Positions 44,087-55,575 of a DNA stretch of 64,000 nt are shown here, in pieces. Made by a program: the position numbers and the translations under genes. The notes under the pieces were generated by a model, which had not been told where the DNA came from, made no database searches, and saw only the letters and a list, made by a program, of their open reading frames with translations. How positions within the stretch are numbered: the stretch's first letter is position 1; each line of letters begins with the position of its first letter. The DNA comes from Locusta migratoria (lineage: Eukaryota > Arthropoda > Insecta > Orthoptera > Acrididae): NCBI GenBank assembly GCA_026315105.1, contig CM048750.1:169846549-169910548 (forward strand), read 5' to 3'.

Positions 44087-45375
44087 TGTTCATATCACTG
44101 TAAAAACAAGTTGAATTTCTTTTCTAGTTATCAGTCACGCTTGGATTCATGCAATCTGCCATGAAATACTCTCTCGTGTCACCTTCTTCATTTCAGTTTA
44201 ATACTTGTACCCTTCGTCCTTTGCTGGATGCATTCCAACCTTTTTCTTTCCCTTCAGTGTTCACCTTCTGCAGCTCACTCTAGAACCATGGAGTTAATTC
44301 CCTGCTATCATGAAATATGTACCATAATCATATCCATGTGTGCTCCTAAAGCACTTTTTTTATAAGTTTCTTCCTCACATTAAGAGCAATGTTTGAATGT
44401 TGTAGCGATATTAAGATAAATGCGGTACTTGCCGCTATCGATTCCGTTCTCTTTTAAAATAAACCTCTGACCAGTTTTTGTCTTCAACATTCAATTTCTT
44501 AACGCCATTTTTGGAAAGAGAACGCGAACACAAAGCAGTCCTGTGTTGTCTTTCACAGTCTTCCGTTGTCTTCCGATGTTCGAGCCGGATGCCATGATTC
44601 TCCTCCATCTGCATATAATCAAATATGTGTGAGTTGAAGCTTTGCTCTTTAAATAAACCCCCATAGTTACCCACGGTATGACTTTGTATTTATCATTAAC
44701 GATTCCACCTTTTTTCCCCGTTAGATGTTAAATTTCTGTTTCCAATATTGTACGTTTCGCCATAGTATGAGGTTTGCACGCCACCTTGCTTCTTTTTGCA
44801 CTTCGTGTGGATATTAATCCAGAAAGCCAAAATTCACCGATCAGTTCTTACCGTGATTATGGTAAGAGAACCTGCAGGCTGTTAAATATTTTTTCCGAAG
44901 TCCTATAGAATAGTTTCTTTCACAGTGTGATCAAATTTTTGCGCTGTTTTTATATTACTACGTGAAGCTTAACATAGCCAAACTTCCTTCCATGGTTAGA
45001 AGTTACCATTAAACAATTCATTCAACATTTTAAAAATTCCAGCAGGACCGTCAGCCTACAAGCCGATAAGTTAATGGAGGTAACTTGTAGCTTCTTTGTA
45101 TAATGGTATTTCGCGCCTGTTGTCACAACATGAATTGTTACATCCGCCATGTTATTTCGATTAATCATTTGTGCTACTGATTCATTCCTCCGTTTATCAA
45201 GGTTTAAGAGTAATTGCAATGTGTCACATTGTATTTCTTTTCTCTTCCACCAAAAAATTGATCGATGTTTTACGTACTTCGCGGATTTTTCAACCTTGAC
45301 CTATACTGACAACAGAGCCGAGTATCCTTACACTGTGACAGTGTACCTTTCGTTTTTCACTATGCCGTTTCTGCT

Positions 45376-45413
<38 letters not shown>

Positions 45414-45583
45414 TTAATTCCTTTCATTCAGTATTGCAATTTCGTCAGCGAAACGTGTCATTGATAACCTTTCGCCATAAATTTTTATCCTACCTCGCAA
45501 CACTCCTGCCGGTTGGCTTTCGGTTCTGTAGCAGCTTGCAGCCCAGCTACTAATCCGCAATAACTTTTCACAGAAAAGCTACG
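44087..45583. other. Unassigned interval with (CT)n tract
   Basis: No recognised gene. A (TC)n microsatellite of about 29 bp is at 45,380-45,408. The 134-codon frame at 45149-45553 crosses that tract and lacks any domain; 44435-44674 (minus) likewise. Confidence 0.3.
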
Positions 45584-45595
45584 TTTACTGTAATA

Positions 45596-45774
45596 GCCGG
45601 CCGCGATGGCGCTCCAGTCACGGTCAGCACGGCCAGTACGGTCGGGGGTTCGAATCCCCCCTCGGGCATGGATATTTGTGCCTCCTAGTTCGTAAGTAGT
45701 TCATAAGTAGTTTGTAAGTTTAGGGACTGATGACCCCGTAGTTATGTCCCATACGCTTTACAAACATTTGAACA
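45596..45774 (+). repeat. SINE-A with deleted A-box region
   Basis: The head reads GCCGGCCGCGATGGCGCTCC, so about 15 bp around the A box are missing. B box and body are intact. A perfect 12-bp TSD TTTACTGTAATA is at 45584-45595 and 45775-45786. Confidence 0.9.
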
Positions 45775-45786
45775 TTTACTGTAATA

Positions 45787-47269
45787 TTCCTAATTGCACT
45801 GAATTCCTTCTACGAGATACAACCGACAGAATTGTGCCCCTCTTAGAGGGTTTAACTTTGACCGTGTGTGTTGCTAATGGATGAATACATGAGAGGTACC
45901 CTCTGCTTTACGAAGATATACAGCATAAGAGAAACGAGAGTAGTGAATTCGTAAAGATTCAATCACACAATGTTCCAGTTCAAGAGAAAAATACTGAAAT
46001 GCATTATATTTCCGGTCGGCAGTTCGTGTGCTCGAGAGTAACTGTTCGTTTATAAATCGAGTATGACATGACACAAGAGAAATGTTTAATCAGGGTGTAT
46101 ATGAAAAAATTAATTATGATCTACGGTAATTAAGATCTATGGTAAGGAACAAGCACTAAATGCAGCCCTACTTGAAATTCAGTCACTTTTGTAAATGTCA
46201 TACAGCAGTCACAGAGGTGGTAATCGCGGAAATATTAATTTGATTCCTGTGATATTGTGGACTACAGAAAACTACTAAAGCTCAGTCACAATAATGTTAG
46301 AATTTTCACTGTAATTATAGAATCAAAAAGTTTCTACGACAATCCTCAGATATGTTCAAAATATTCTAGTTTAATAATGGGACAGATCACTATTCTGTAC
46401 TAATTTTGTGAAACTAATCGAATAGCTGGTTTGTATTAAGACTAGTGCCAAAATATTCAAACATGTCACCTGCTGGTATTTTAGCAACTTCCTTATGTAT
46501 TGTAATAAGCCTACTTTGTGATAACTTATTTAAATAGAATATTTTAGTAATGCATTTGTTTTGAGTTCAGAAACATTTTATAAAGATGAGGTTCTCAAAT
46601 ATGTTCTATTCAATCTCTTAACTAACATAAAAGCAATTAACTTTAATAAAGCAAAGCAAGATTATCAACGAAAAGTGGCTCACTCTGGCTTAATGTTGTC
46701 CGGTACAGGCTCTTGCTATAATTGGCAAAATTCAATCTTCTTGGCGTCGAATTTGTTTAAACAAAATACCAGCAGTATTATGCCAGTAATCGCACTTGAA
46801 AGTACTCGTCATCCTACGCCATTTGATATTCTTCTTGAAGCGTACGACCTCTAATAAAATACACATATCTCACCGATACTGTTCCTTGTTCAACGTCCAG
46901 ACGAAGACTCTTCTCCAACTTGCTTTTTAGCCACGCAAGCTACCCACTTTGCGCGGTTTTTCCTTTTCCTTCCACGTTATCACTTTTCGTTGAGATGGTT
47001 ATCACCCTATCTTTCACACATGAACACGATTTACAAAAGCCCTAAGCCGCAACCTCTACAACATTATTAATTTATACAGACTCTAACAAAGTCAGCATTA
47101 CAAAACAAAGAGTGTTAATACAAAATTTACGATAGTTAATTGTACAAAGAGCACTTATAGTCGTGTACACATTAAAAGTAATCGATACGTAACATGTGAT
47201 ACATTTGGACACTACGTAAATAATAAATCACAAAAACAAGTCTAAAAATAGATTATGGTATCACAACCT
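45787..47269. other. Unassigned AT-rich interval
   Basis: The 97-codon frame at 46561-46854 (plus) has ordinary-looking composition but no recognised motif, start context or neighbour that supports a gene. Nothing else is seen. Confidence 0.3.
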
Positions 47270-47525
47270 CTTGAACTGTTCTTTTATTTTGGTCACCGCT
47301 TCTTTGATGTATACATTGAGCAGTTGGGCGAAGGACTGATTTCCTGTCTTATACCCTTTTTATTCCGAACACTTCATTCTTGGTCTTGCAGCCTCATTAT
47401 TCTCTCTTGATTGTTGTATGAATTATCTCTTATCCGTCTTCCCTTTCAATTTATACCAATTTTTGTCAGAATTTCTCGCACCATTTTCAACTGTCGAACT
47501 CTTCTTCGAGGTCGAAAGGTCGTAT
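47270..47525 (-). pseudogene. Non-LTR RT palm fragment
   Basis: Minus strand: FDLEEEFDS at the box A position and, 45 residues later, YKTGNQSFAQLLNVYIKEAV followed by TKIKEQFKRL, which corresponds to G-RQGCSLSP-LFN-YIEEAV-KIKE of RTE-like elements. The FADD box is beyond the preserved part. Heavily diverged. Confidence 0.5.
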
Positions 47526-47544
47526 GAACATGTCCTCCATCGAT

Positions 47545-47660
47545 ATGGGTATGTGCGTTGTTCTTAGCGTAAATTAATTTAGGTTAAGTAGTTTTTAAGT
47601 TTTATGACCGATGATCTCAGTAGATTGCCCTCTTAGGTTTACTAACATTTAACATTAGGT
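47545..47660 (+). repeat. SINE-A-related tail fragment
   Basis: GGGTATGTGCGTTGTTCTTA, TTAAGTAGTTTTTAAGTTTT and ACCGATGATCTCAGTAG are the body of the variant at 9726-9890; the tRNA-like head is missing. Confidence 0.55.
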
Positions 47661-48159
47661 CTCTGTATTAAGTTTGATTCCACATTGAATCCACGAGCTC
47701 AGCGAATGTTATAATATGTCGATGATGTGGCAAATGTTTAGTGGTTGTGGCAGGTCTACATTTCCGTCAATGTGTGAGCATTAACAATGCTTGATAAACG
47801 TTTAAAAGATATAATACTTTTCTAGAGTAAATGTGATCAACATGAAGATTGAGAAATTTTATATATTTTTAAAATTATGTTTTTCAAAGATCTGCCACAA
47901 TTAATAAATATTTAATGTTGTTCTTAGTTGGAAGTCTGCAGCCGCGATTTACTTTGAAATAATCATTCTTGTGCCCAGAGCTGTATAATACTTTTATTTT
48001 CTATCCTCTATGCTCTGCTCTACACAATATTTTACATCATCAACAACACGATAACATTTTTTTTCTGAATATGGCATTTAGAGTAATTCCTGCGACTGTT
48101 TTTTTAATAGTGTCCATTTTATATCATTCACCGTCTAGTAAAATCATCTGAAGATCAGA

Positions 48160-49240
48160 ACAAACTGCAGAACGATCTGAATAAGATATCACTATGGTGT
48201 AAAATTGGATATTGACAAAATAAATGAGAAGTGTGAAGTAGACCACGTGAGTACGAAAATAAATCCGTTAAACTTTGTTTACAAGATAAATCATTCAAAA
48301 GTGAAGGCCGTAAACTCCACATAATACCTGGAATTACTATTACTTCAGACTTAAACTGGAAAGAACACGTAGATAATATCGTGGAAAAGGCGAACCAGAG
48401 ACTGCTGCTCAGTGTGGGATTCTTATCAGGTGGGTTTGACGGAGGACATCGAAAGAGTCCAGAGAAGGGCAGCACGTTTCGTATTGTCACGATACAGGGG
48501 AGACAGCGTTACGGAAATGATACAGGATCTGGGATGGGAATCATTACAACAACGGCGCTTATCGTTGCGGCATGGGCTACTTACAAAACTCCAATCTCCG
48601 ACATTCTCCTCCGAATGCAAGAATATATTGTTGTCTCCCACTTACATAAGTAGAAATGACCATCAGAACAAAATACGAGAAATCAGTGCTCGAAGGGAAA
48701 GATTCAGGTGTTCTTTCTGTGGTGTCGCACAAGTACAAAGTGCGCGCCACCTACTTTCGCCGCGCGCCGCCATGCACGCACGGCGCGGCGTTCTTACGAC
48801 GACAGCCACGAGCGCCCTCTGCTACAACGCAGCTCGTGGCCACCGCTGAACGACATCGTTCACTTGGGACTGAGTTAGGAACCAGTAAAGACTTCGGAAT
48901 CCGATAGGCACCAGTGAAGACTTGGCTATCAGTTAGGCACTAGGCAGGACTCTAGCTCAACTATGTATCAACATTCTGCAGTACTATGTAAAAGTTAAGT
49001 ATTGTATAAATTCTGTGCAATATATATCTCGTTCTAATTTACTCCAGTGTTTCTAGTTTCTGGCTGCTCCCCTCCGTACCTACACCAGCGTGCTATCTTT
49101 ATTACTGTGTCGGTCTCATTCCACTCGGCCACCGACACCTACGACGGAAACGAGACACAAAACTTTCTTCCCGCTCGCTATTCGAGAATGGAATGGGAGA
49201 TAAATAGTATAATGGTGGTTCCATGAACCCCTGCCAGGCA
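48160..49240 (+). pseudogene. CR1-like RT remnant interrupted by an LTR-like repeat
   Basis: Plus strand: LNKISLWCKI, INHSKVKAVNST, LGITITSDLNWKEHVDNIVE, KANQRLLLSVGFLSG, then after a deletion LTEDIERVQRRAARFVLSRY, VTEMIQDLGWESLQQRRLSL, LLTKLQSPTF and ILLSPTYISRNDHQNKIREI. The C-terminal FFP-AIREWN continues at 49,168 after the insertion. RT boxes A and C are absent, so it is the thumb and C-terminal part. It is a different CR1 lineage from 22,203-23,757. Confidence 0.75.
48718..49162 (+). repeat. LTR-like repeat, copy 1 (445 bp)
   Basis: Begins TGTGGTGTCGCACAAGTACA, contains GCCACGAGCGCCCTC, GTATTGTATAAATTCTGTGC, CTGGCTGCTCCCCTCCGTAC and TCATTCCACTCGGCCACCGA, and ends near GAGACACAAAA. It interrupts a CR1 frame and is flanked by a 5-bp CTTTC duplication (48713-48717 and 49163-49167). 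Copy 2 is at 57,246-57,826. The TG start and 5-bp duplication suggest an LTR, but the 3' end is not CA. Confidence 0.6.
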
Positions 49241-49696
49241 CTTAAATGTGATTTGTAGAGTATCCCATGTAGATGTATTACTAATTAGCTTATTATTCCG
49301 TTTAACACAATACACACCCGTGTATCGTGTTAGAATCTATGAAGAAACGAACAGTAATTAATGTAAATGTAACGTTGCCATATTCAGAAAAACTGTTACC
49401 TTGTTGTTGTTGATGTAAAATATTTTGTTAATCTACTGTAGATGGCAGTAATTGTCGAAACCGGTAGAGCATTGCAAGTAAAAGTATTTTACAGCTCTGG
49501 GCACAAGACTGATTCTTTTTTTATTTCTTATTTTATTTTATTTTATTTTTTAATAATGAATATTTATGACTATTTGCTGTTCGTCACCCACATTTTGTCT
49601 CTCGCGTGCCTTCCCCTTTCTTAAAGTGATCATCTATTAACAAACCCTCTATTTCTTTACCGTTGAATTACATTACATTACTCAAAGGACAATTGC
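49241..49696. other. Unassigned AT-rich interval with hairpin
   Basis: At 49,436-49,461 the plus strand reads CTGTAGA, T, stem GGCA, loop, stem TGTC, GAAACCGG, a diverged member of the hammerhead-like hairpin set. No gene. Confidence 0.35.
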
Positions 49697-49707
49697 ATTA
49701 CGGGAAT

Positions 49708-50496
49708 TTATTAATTTATTCGTGTCAGAAGCATCTTGTACAAAACATAAAATGAAACACAAAAACAAAAATGATGATCAATGAATATAAATACAAATTA
49801 GCCATTAATAGTACGCATATTTACAAGTAACAGTGGTAACAGTTCAAAGGTCTTCTCCCCAGGATTAAACATTAAACTATGCTAGCCCAAAATCTGGCTA
49901 CATCACACGCATCAGGGGTAGCACCAGTCAGGTCCTGCATGGTACAGCAGGCTGGACAAAGCTCACACTGTAGCAGATGCTCGGTGGTTTGCTCTTTTCT
50001 ACACTCGCACATGACACATGCATCAGAGAGGCCCAGCTTCTCATGTTGACTTTGGATCTTGTTACATTGTTCCGCAGTCTATTGAGGGACTTGCACGTCA
50101 TCCAGTCCTCCTCATAGCCAGGTGGAGGTACTTCCTGTGGGGTCATCCAGCCACCAAGGTCCCCGAGCTTTGCTCTCCACATCTCCAGCCTGGTCAGTTG
50201 TGGTAATTTGTCGAGCCCCGTCGTTGCATGCAGAAAGCTTTTCCTTGATTTGAGTCTGCTAGGGGCTGGCTGATAATCAAAAAGGGGATGTGTTGATAAT
50301 TTCGATGCCTTTGCTCGTTCCATTCTGGCTGTGACTTCCCTTCTAATCCCAGGTGGCGCTATACCAGCCAGGCAGTATAGTTTTTCAACTGGCGTTGGCC
50401 TTAGACATACCGTGACAATGCGGCAGGTTTCGTTTAGAGCCACATCCACTTGTTTAGCGTGGCATGAGTTGTGCCATACTGGGCATCGCGAGTAAA
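49708..50496 (-). pseudogene. Non-LTR retrotransposon (family D) 3' part, with clean TSD
   Basis: Minus strand: RCPVWHNSCHAKQVDVALNE, TCRIVTVCLRPTPVEKLYCL, AGIAPPGIRREVTARMERAK, SRLKSRKSFLHATTG and DWMTCKSLNRLRNNVTRSKV, the same order as in the 33,347-34,894 copy. 5' truncation leaves only the region after the RT palm. A perfect 11-bp TSD ATTACGGGAAT is at 49697-49707 and 50497-50507, so this is a dead-on-arrival but well-preserved insertion. Confidence 0.9.
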
Positions 50497-50507
50497 ATTA
50501 CGGGAAT

Positions 50508-51041
50508 CAAAGGAAAATAAGACTCGGTGGGGACGTAAATGGTCGAGTAAATGGTCCGGCTGTTTACAAGGCTTCATTACCCCCACCCCCTCCCTCTCTT
50601 TCCCCTTCAGTTCCCCCTGAAATTTCTTGGTCATTTATCAACCATAATTTGGTTCCTAGTTTGCGACGACTTGCAGCAAGCGTCGGCTGTCTCTGTAAAA
50701 CTTTCTCTGGAGCAGCGAGGCGTGACTTGACGATGGCGTACGTACAGTGGACGTTCGGCCTGGACGCCCCCAGCGCCGCAACGGTCGTTTGGATGTCACG
50801 GCCGGTGCTTCGTTTCTCCCCCTGTCAGCGGGACCTTGAGGAGTGGGCGAGACTTCTGCCTGGAGAGGCCCGCAGTCGGCCTTGTCCTTATTAGGTAAGC
50901 ACGGGAAGCGGCTGCTCCTGAAGGCGTGTGAGGCGGCTACTGACTACCCTCTCGGTGGGACGACAGATCAACAGTGGCCACTGACATTTAAACAAGTGCA
51001 ACCACTTGTTATCTGCAGGGCCCACAGTGTTAGTGATGTCG
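50508..51041. other. Unassigned interval, GC-rich part
   Basis: 50,690-50,900 is GC-rich with overlapping frames of 77-81 codons that show no domain. A pyrimidine-rich run (CCCCCACCCCCTCCCTCTC) is at 50,580. No gene recognised. Confidence 0.3.
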
Positions 51042-51256
51042 TTCTTCTTGTTATATTAATATCACGTAACTTATAGTATTGTGCTGTCATGCAAGATCTT
51101 CATCAAGTTACGGATTTTGACATTTATTTGACAGCTCTACAGAGATGTAATATGCCTCATAGATATATATTCTCTATGCAAATAATGTAAGCAATGTAAG
51201 ATCTTGCATGACAGCACAATATTATAAGTTATGTGATATTAATATAACAAGAAGAA
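51042..51256. repeat. 215-bp foldback
   Basis: The left arm TTCTTCTTGTTATATTAATA and its continuation TAACTTATAGTATTGTGCTG are inverted at 51,194-51,256. Arms of about 65 bp have three differences; the roughly 85-bp centre is AT-rich. No TSD assigned. Confidence 0.75.
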
Positions 51257-51404
51257 ATAATAATAAAATATATCACGTCACAATAATATTGAAATGTACA
51301 GCATAACAGAATGTGGTATGTAGCATTTCTTTTATATCTGTATAAAACAAGTAGGCAGCTTAGTACTAAATATTATGAAAACTTATGTATTGCAGGCATA
51401 ACAC

Positions 51405-51429
51405 CTCAAGATGACTATCAAGTCGAAAT
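51405..51429 (+). ncRNA. Hammerhead-like hairpin (diverged core)
   Basis: CTCAAGA, T, stem GACT, loop ATCA, stem AGTC, GAAAT. Stem is perfect, but the invariant G of CUGA is C, which should abolish hammerhead catalysis. It shares the flank AATAAGCTTATCG with the inverted-orientation copy at 43,281-43,297. Confidence 0.3.
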
Positions 51430-51631
51430 AAGCTTATCGTGTAACTAATACGAATTAAAATATATGGTGTTGAAATTATATAATTGTTATTATCAAGTGC
51501 AACCAATTACAAACATTTTCTAACAAGAAAATCTAACCAACGCACTCCACTCAATTTAAGGATCAAGAATGATAATAAAAGATGTAGCGAATGCAAAAAA
51601 AAAAAAAAAAAAAAAAATACTCCCTACTATT

Positions 51632-52830
51632 GTTGTTGCGGTCTTCAGTCCTCACACTGGTTTGATGCACCTCTCCATGGTACCGTGTCCTGTGCAAGTC
51701 TCTTCATCTGAGAATACGTTCGGTAACCTACATCCTTTTGAATCTCCTTACTGTATTCGTCCCTCGGTCTCCCTCTACGATTTTTACCCAACACGCTTCT
51801 TTCTAATGCTAAGTTGACAATTCCTTGATGTCCAACCAATCTATCTCTTCTCTTAGGATATGCCAGAAACTCTTTTTCTCCCCGATTCGGTTAAGCACCT
51901 CCTCATTAGTTACGTGATCTAGCCATCTAATTTTCATCATTCGTCTGTAGCACCACATTTCAAAAGCTTCTATCATATTTTTATCTGAACTCCTTATCGT
52001 CCACGTTTCACTCCCATACAATGCTACACTCCAAACATATGCTTTCAGAAAGGACTTCCTAACATTTAAATTAATATTCCATGTTAACAAGTTTCGCTTC
52101 TTTAGAAACTCTTTTCTTCCCAAAGACATTCTGCATTTTATATCTTCTTCACTTCGGCCATCAGAATTTATCTTGCTAACCAAATAAAAATATTCATCTA
52201 CTACTTTTACTGTCTCATGACCTAATCTAATTCCTTCAGCATCGCCTGATTTTCTGACATTGCATTCCATTACCTTCGTTTTACTCTTGTTAATGTTCAT
52301 CTTATATCTTCCTTTCAAGACACTGTCCATTCCATTCAATTGGCCTTCCAGATCTTTTGCGGTCTCTGTCAGAATTACTATGTCATCGACAAACCGCAAT
52401 GTTTTTATTTCTTCTCCCTGCACTTTAATGCCCTCTCCAAATTTCTCCTTCCATTCCTTCACTGCTTGTTCAATGTACAGATTGAACAACATTGGGGAAA
52501 GCTACAACCATGTCTTCCTCCCTTCCCAACCTCTGCGTCCCTTTCTTGCCCTTCGACTCTATTAACCGCTGTCTGGTTTTTGTATAGGTTGAATATAACT
52601 CTTCGCTCCCTATATTTTACCCCTGGTACCTTCAGAATTTGGAATAGTGTATTCCAGTCGACATTGTAAAAGCTTTCTCCAAATCGACAAACGCTATAAA
52701 CGTAGGTTTCTCTTTCCTTAGCCTATTTTCTAAGATGAGTCGTAATGTGAGTATTGCCTCCCTTTTTCCTACATTTCTCCTAAATCCAAACTGATCTTCC
52801 CCGAGGTCGGATTCCACAAGTTTAGTTTTC
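51632..52830 (-). pseudogene. RTE-like reverse transcriptase copy, left arm of head-to-head pair
   Basis: Minus strand: SDLGEDQFGFRRNVGKREAI, LTLRLILENRLRKEKPTFIA, FVDLEKAF (box A), a short divergent region, MLFNLYIEQAVKEWKEKFGE, TLRFVDDIVILTETAKDLEG (box C; FADD is FVDD here), INKSKTKVMECNVRKSGDAE, VWSVALYGSETWTIRSSDKN, MWCYRRMMKIRWLDHVTNEE and ERSVLGKNRRGRPRDEYSKE. A single 227-codon frame (52492-51809) covers most of it. The 3' end GGTCTTCAGTC and an A run at 51,597 follow. The endonuclease is missing. Confidence 0.88.
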
Positions 52831-52837
52831 CAATAGA

Positions 52838-53875
52838 TTTGGAGAAAGCTTTTGACAACGTCGACTGGAATACACTACTCCAAATTCTGAAGGTATCAGG
52901 AGTAAAGTATAGGGAGCGAAGAGTTATATTCAGCCTATACAAAAACGAGACTGGTTATTAAAGTCGGAGGGCAAGAAAGGGAGGCAGAGGTTGGGAAGGG
53001 AGTAAGACAGGGTTGTACCCTTTCCCCAATGTTGTTCAATCTGTATACTGAGCAAGCAGTGAGGGAATGCAAAGAGAAATTTCGAGAGGGAATTAAAGTT
53101 CAGAGAGAAGAAATAAAAACTTTACGGTTATAATTTTGTCAGAGACTGCAGAGTATCTGTAAATCAATTGCGTGGAATGGACAGTGTTTTGAAAGGAATA
53201 TATAAGACGAACATTAACAAGAGTAAAACGAAGGTAATGGAATGGAATGTTAGAAACTCAGGCGATGCTGAGGAAATTAGATTAGGTAAAAATGAGACAA
53301 TAAAAGTAGTAGATGAATTTTGTTATTTGGGTAGCAAGATAACTTCTGATGGCCGAAGTAAAGAAGATATAGAATGTAGAATGACTATGGGGAGAAAAGC
53401 GTTTCTGAAGAAGCGAAAATTGTTAACATCCAATATTAATTTAAATGTTAGGAAGCCCTTTCTGAAAGTATTTGTCTGGAGTGTAGCATTGTATGGGAGT
53501 GAAACGTGGACGAAAAAGATAATAGAAGCTTTCGAAATGTGGTGCTACAGACGAATGATGAAAATTAGGTGGGTAGTTCACGTAACCAATGATGAGGTGC
53601 TCAATCGAATTCGGGAGAAAAGGAGTTTCTGACCTATCCTGTTTAAGAGAAGGGTTAGGTTGGTGGGACACATTCTGAGACATCAAGGAATTATCAGAAG
53701 GAAGGAAGTGTGTGGGGTAAAAATCGTAGAGGGAGACCGAGGTACGAATGCAGTAAGCAGATTCAAGAGGATGTAGGTTGCCGAACGTATTCTCAGATGA
53801 AGAGACTTGCACAGGACAGGGTAGCGTGGAGAGCTCCATCAAACCAGACTGAAGACCACAACAAGAACAACCTCA
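52838..53875 (+). pseudogene. RTE-like reverse transcriptase copy, right arm of head-to-head pair
   Basis: Plus strand: DLEKAFDNVDWNTLLQILKV and SGVKYRERRVIFSLYKNET, then after frameshifts MDSVLKGIYKTNINKSKTKV, MEWNVRNSGDAEEIRLGKNE, DEFCYLGSKITSDGRSKEDI, VWSVALYGSETWTKKI, MWCYRRMMKIRWVVHVTNDE and SVWGKNRRGRPRYECSKQIQ. It ends CTGAAGACCACAACAAGAAC. The FADD box is disrupted near 53,130 by a deletion. Its 1.04 kb is the inverse counterpart of 51,632-52,695. Confidence 0.88.
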
Positions 53876-54058
53876 AGGGGTGCTGTGGTTCCGGTTGTCG
53901 ATTTATGCTGAAACTCCCATATTATTACATGGTGTAGCCTTCATGGAACGCAGTAAATGCGGCGATTCTGGCATCCATTTTATCGTAGAGACGGCGAATG
54001 GTGTGATGGGTTACATTATCACACGCCTGCTTGACTTGTTCACGTAGTGTTTATTGTA

Positions 54059-55154
54059 AAAACCAGTCTTGGTTGCACAAAAGCGATGTTTCATTTATTT
54101 ACACATGACGCGTTTCGTCTCTTCTTGGAGTCATCAAACGTTGAACGGGAGATTTACAAACTTGAAGGTTGAACTAATAAAATACCGCTGAAGACTAGGG
54201 TTTAACGAATAAAATTACTTATTACTGAGGTAGCTGGGCGTCAAATTATTGAATTCCAATAAAACAGAACTTTAAATATTGTTTGAATGTTTGTTAAGCT
54301 TATGGGACTTAACTTACAATCTACTTATGAACTAACTTATACTAAAGACAGCACAAAACATCCATGCCCGAGGGGGGGATTCAAACCCCCCACGGGGAAT
54401 GGCCTCGCGCATCGGAGCATAGCGCCTCAATACGCTCGACCACTCCGCCGCGGCAGAACTTTAAAATAGATGTGACAACTGCTGCTTGAAAGGGGGAGCG
54501 CGGGGTTGAAGAGTTGCTAGCAAGATAGCGAGCGCATAAGCAGGCCATAGTTGTGGCAAGGAGCGACTTTTGCGTAAGTAAACAATCTTCGCACAGTTAA
54601 GTTAGGTTCGGCATGATCATTGACTTCGCTGCTACCCACTCTCAAGCAACAGTTGCCACGTCTATTTTAAAGTTCTATTTTATTGGAATTTAATGATTTG
54701 GCGCCATGCTACTTCAGTAATAACTAATTTTCATAAGTTTCAAAAAGGATAAAGCCAAGGTCGCTAATATATAAATTTCGACGACCGGTTTCGATGGTCT
54801 CTGTCATCATCTTCTGGTCTAAAAATTCTTGTTATTTACAAAGCCGTCATCTTGTGATGTCAACAGTTGTTGTATAAAATAATTTAAAGTGCATAGATGC
54901 ACTATGTCAATTTATTTAAATTTTACATATCATCATAAGTGACTGTAGGATACTATACTTACACTGATATGTAAACTTTAACTGCAATGACATAGTGCAT
55001 CTATGCACTTTAAATTACATATTTTGAACTTAACTCCTGTCTTTGAAACAAATTTGTAAATCTCCCCTTCAGCGTGTAATAACGCCCAGAAGAGGCGAAA
55101 CCCGTCATGTGTAAATAAATGAAACATTGCTTTTGTGCAACCAAGACTGGTTTT
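54059..55154. mobile_element. TA-flanked foldback element with 110-bp terminal repeats
   Basis: Both ends read AAAACCAGTCTTGGTTGCAC inward and stay paired for about 110 bp (ATTTACACATGACG-GTTTCG, GGGAGATTTACAAA). TA borders lie at 54057-54058 and 55155-55156. It contains a SINE and an internal smaller inverted repeat (AAGTGCATAGATGCACTATG at 54,889 and its inverse at 54,993). On the minus strand near 54,817-54,788 there is a CAGAAGA-T-GATG-loop-CATC-GAAACC hairpin. No coding sequence. It is inserted in the Tc1-like pseudogene. Confidence 0.7.
54277..54453 (-). repeat. SINE-A variant (GGCGGAGTGG head)
   Basis: Inverse of CCGCGGCGGAGTGGTCGAGC, B box GGGTTTGAATCCCC and the SINE-A body. A perfect 12-bp TSD CAGAACTTTAAA is at 54265-54276 and 54454-54465. 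It is the same head subfamily as 7792-7984 and lies within the foldback. Confidence 0.9.
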
Positions 55155-55396
55155 TACCAAAATATCTATTACGGTTGCTGTGCCAGCGCCACACAAATAT
55201 CGAGTGGAGTGGCTTCATGTTCAGGTAGTTGCGAAAAGGTTGTGGGCTGAAGAGTCGCACGTTTCAGTTATCATCCAATCTTATCAATCACCTACTCGAT
55301 TGGAGACAAGTCTGGAGATCGTGCTGGCGAAGGAAGTTGGTGCACTTGTTGCATAACACGTTGATTTGCACGCGCAGTGTCTAGACGAGCTTTATC

Positions 55397-55575
55397 AAAA
55401 TGTTCAAATGTTTGTAAAGCTTATGGGACTTAACTACGGGGTCATCAGTCCCTAAACTTACAAACTACTTATCAACTACTTACGAACTAGGACGGCACAA
55501 ATATCCATGTCCGAGGGGGGATTCGAACCCCCGACCGTAGTGGCCGTGCAGACCGTGACTGAAGCGCCTCAGTCC
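55397..55575 (-). repeat. SINE-A, head truncated
   Basis: Body and B box are intact; the copy stops just after the D-arm equivalent (GGACTGAGGCGCTTCAGTC), so the A box is lost. A perfect 10-bp TSD GAGCTTTATC is at 55387-55396 and 55576-55585, inside the Tc1-like pseudogene. Confidence 0.9.

Noticed and set aside
45149..45553. 134-codon frame at the (CT)n microsatellite
   Set aside because: The Ser-Leu repeat is the microsatellite; the rest has no motif.
46561..46854. 97-codon plus-strand frame as a host gene
   Set aside because: No domain, no splice signals in context and no homologous copy in the window; in AT-rich DNA of this size such a frame is expected by chance.
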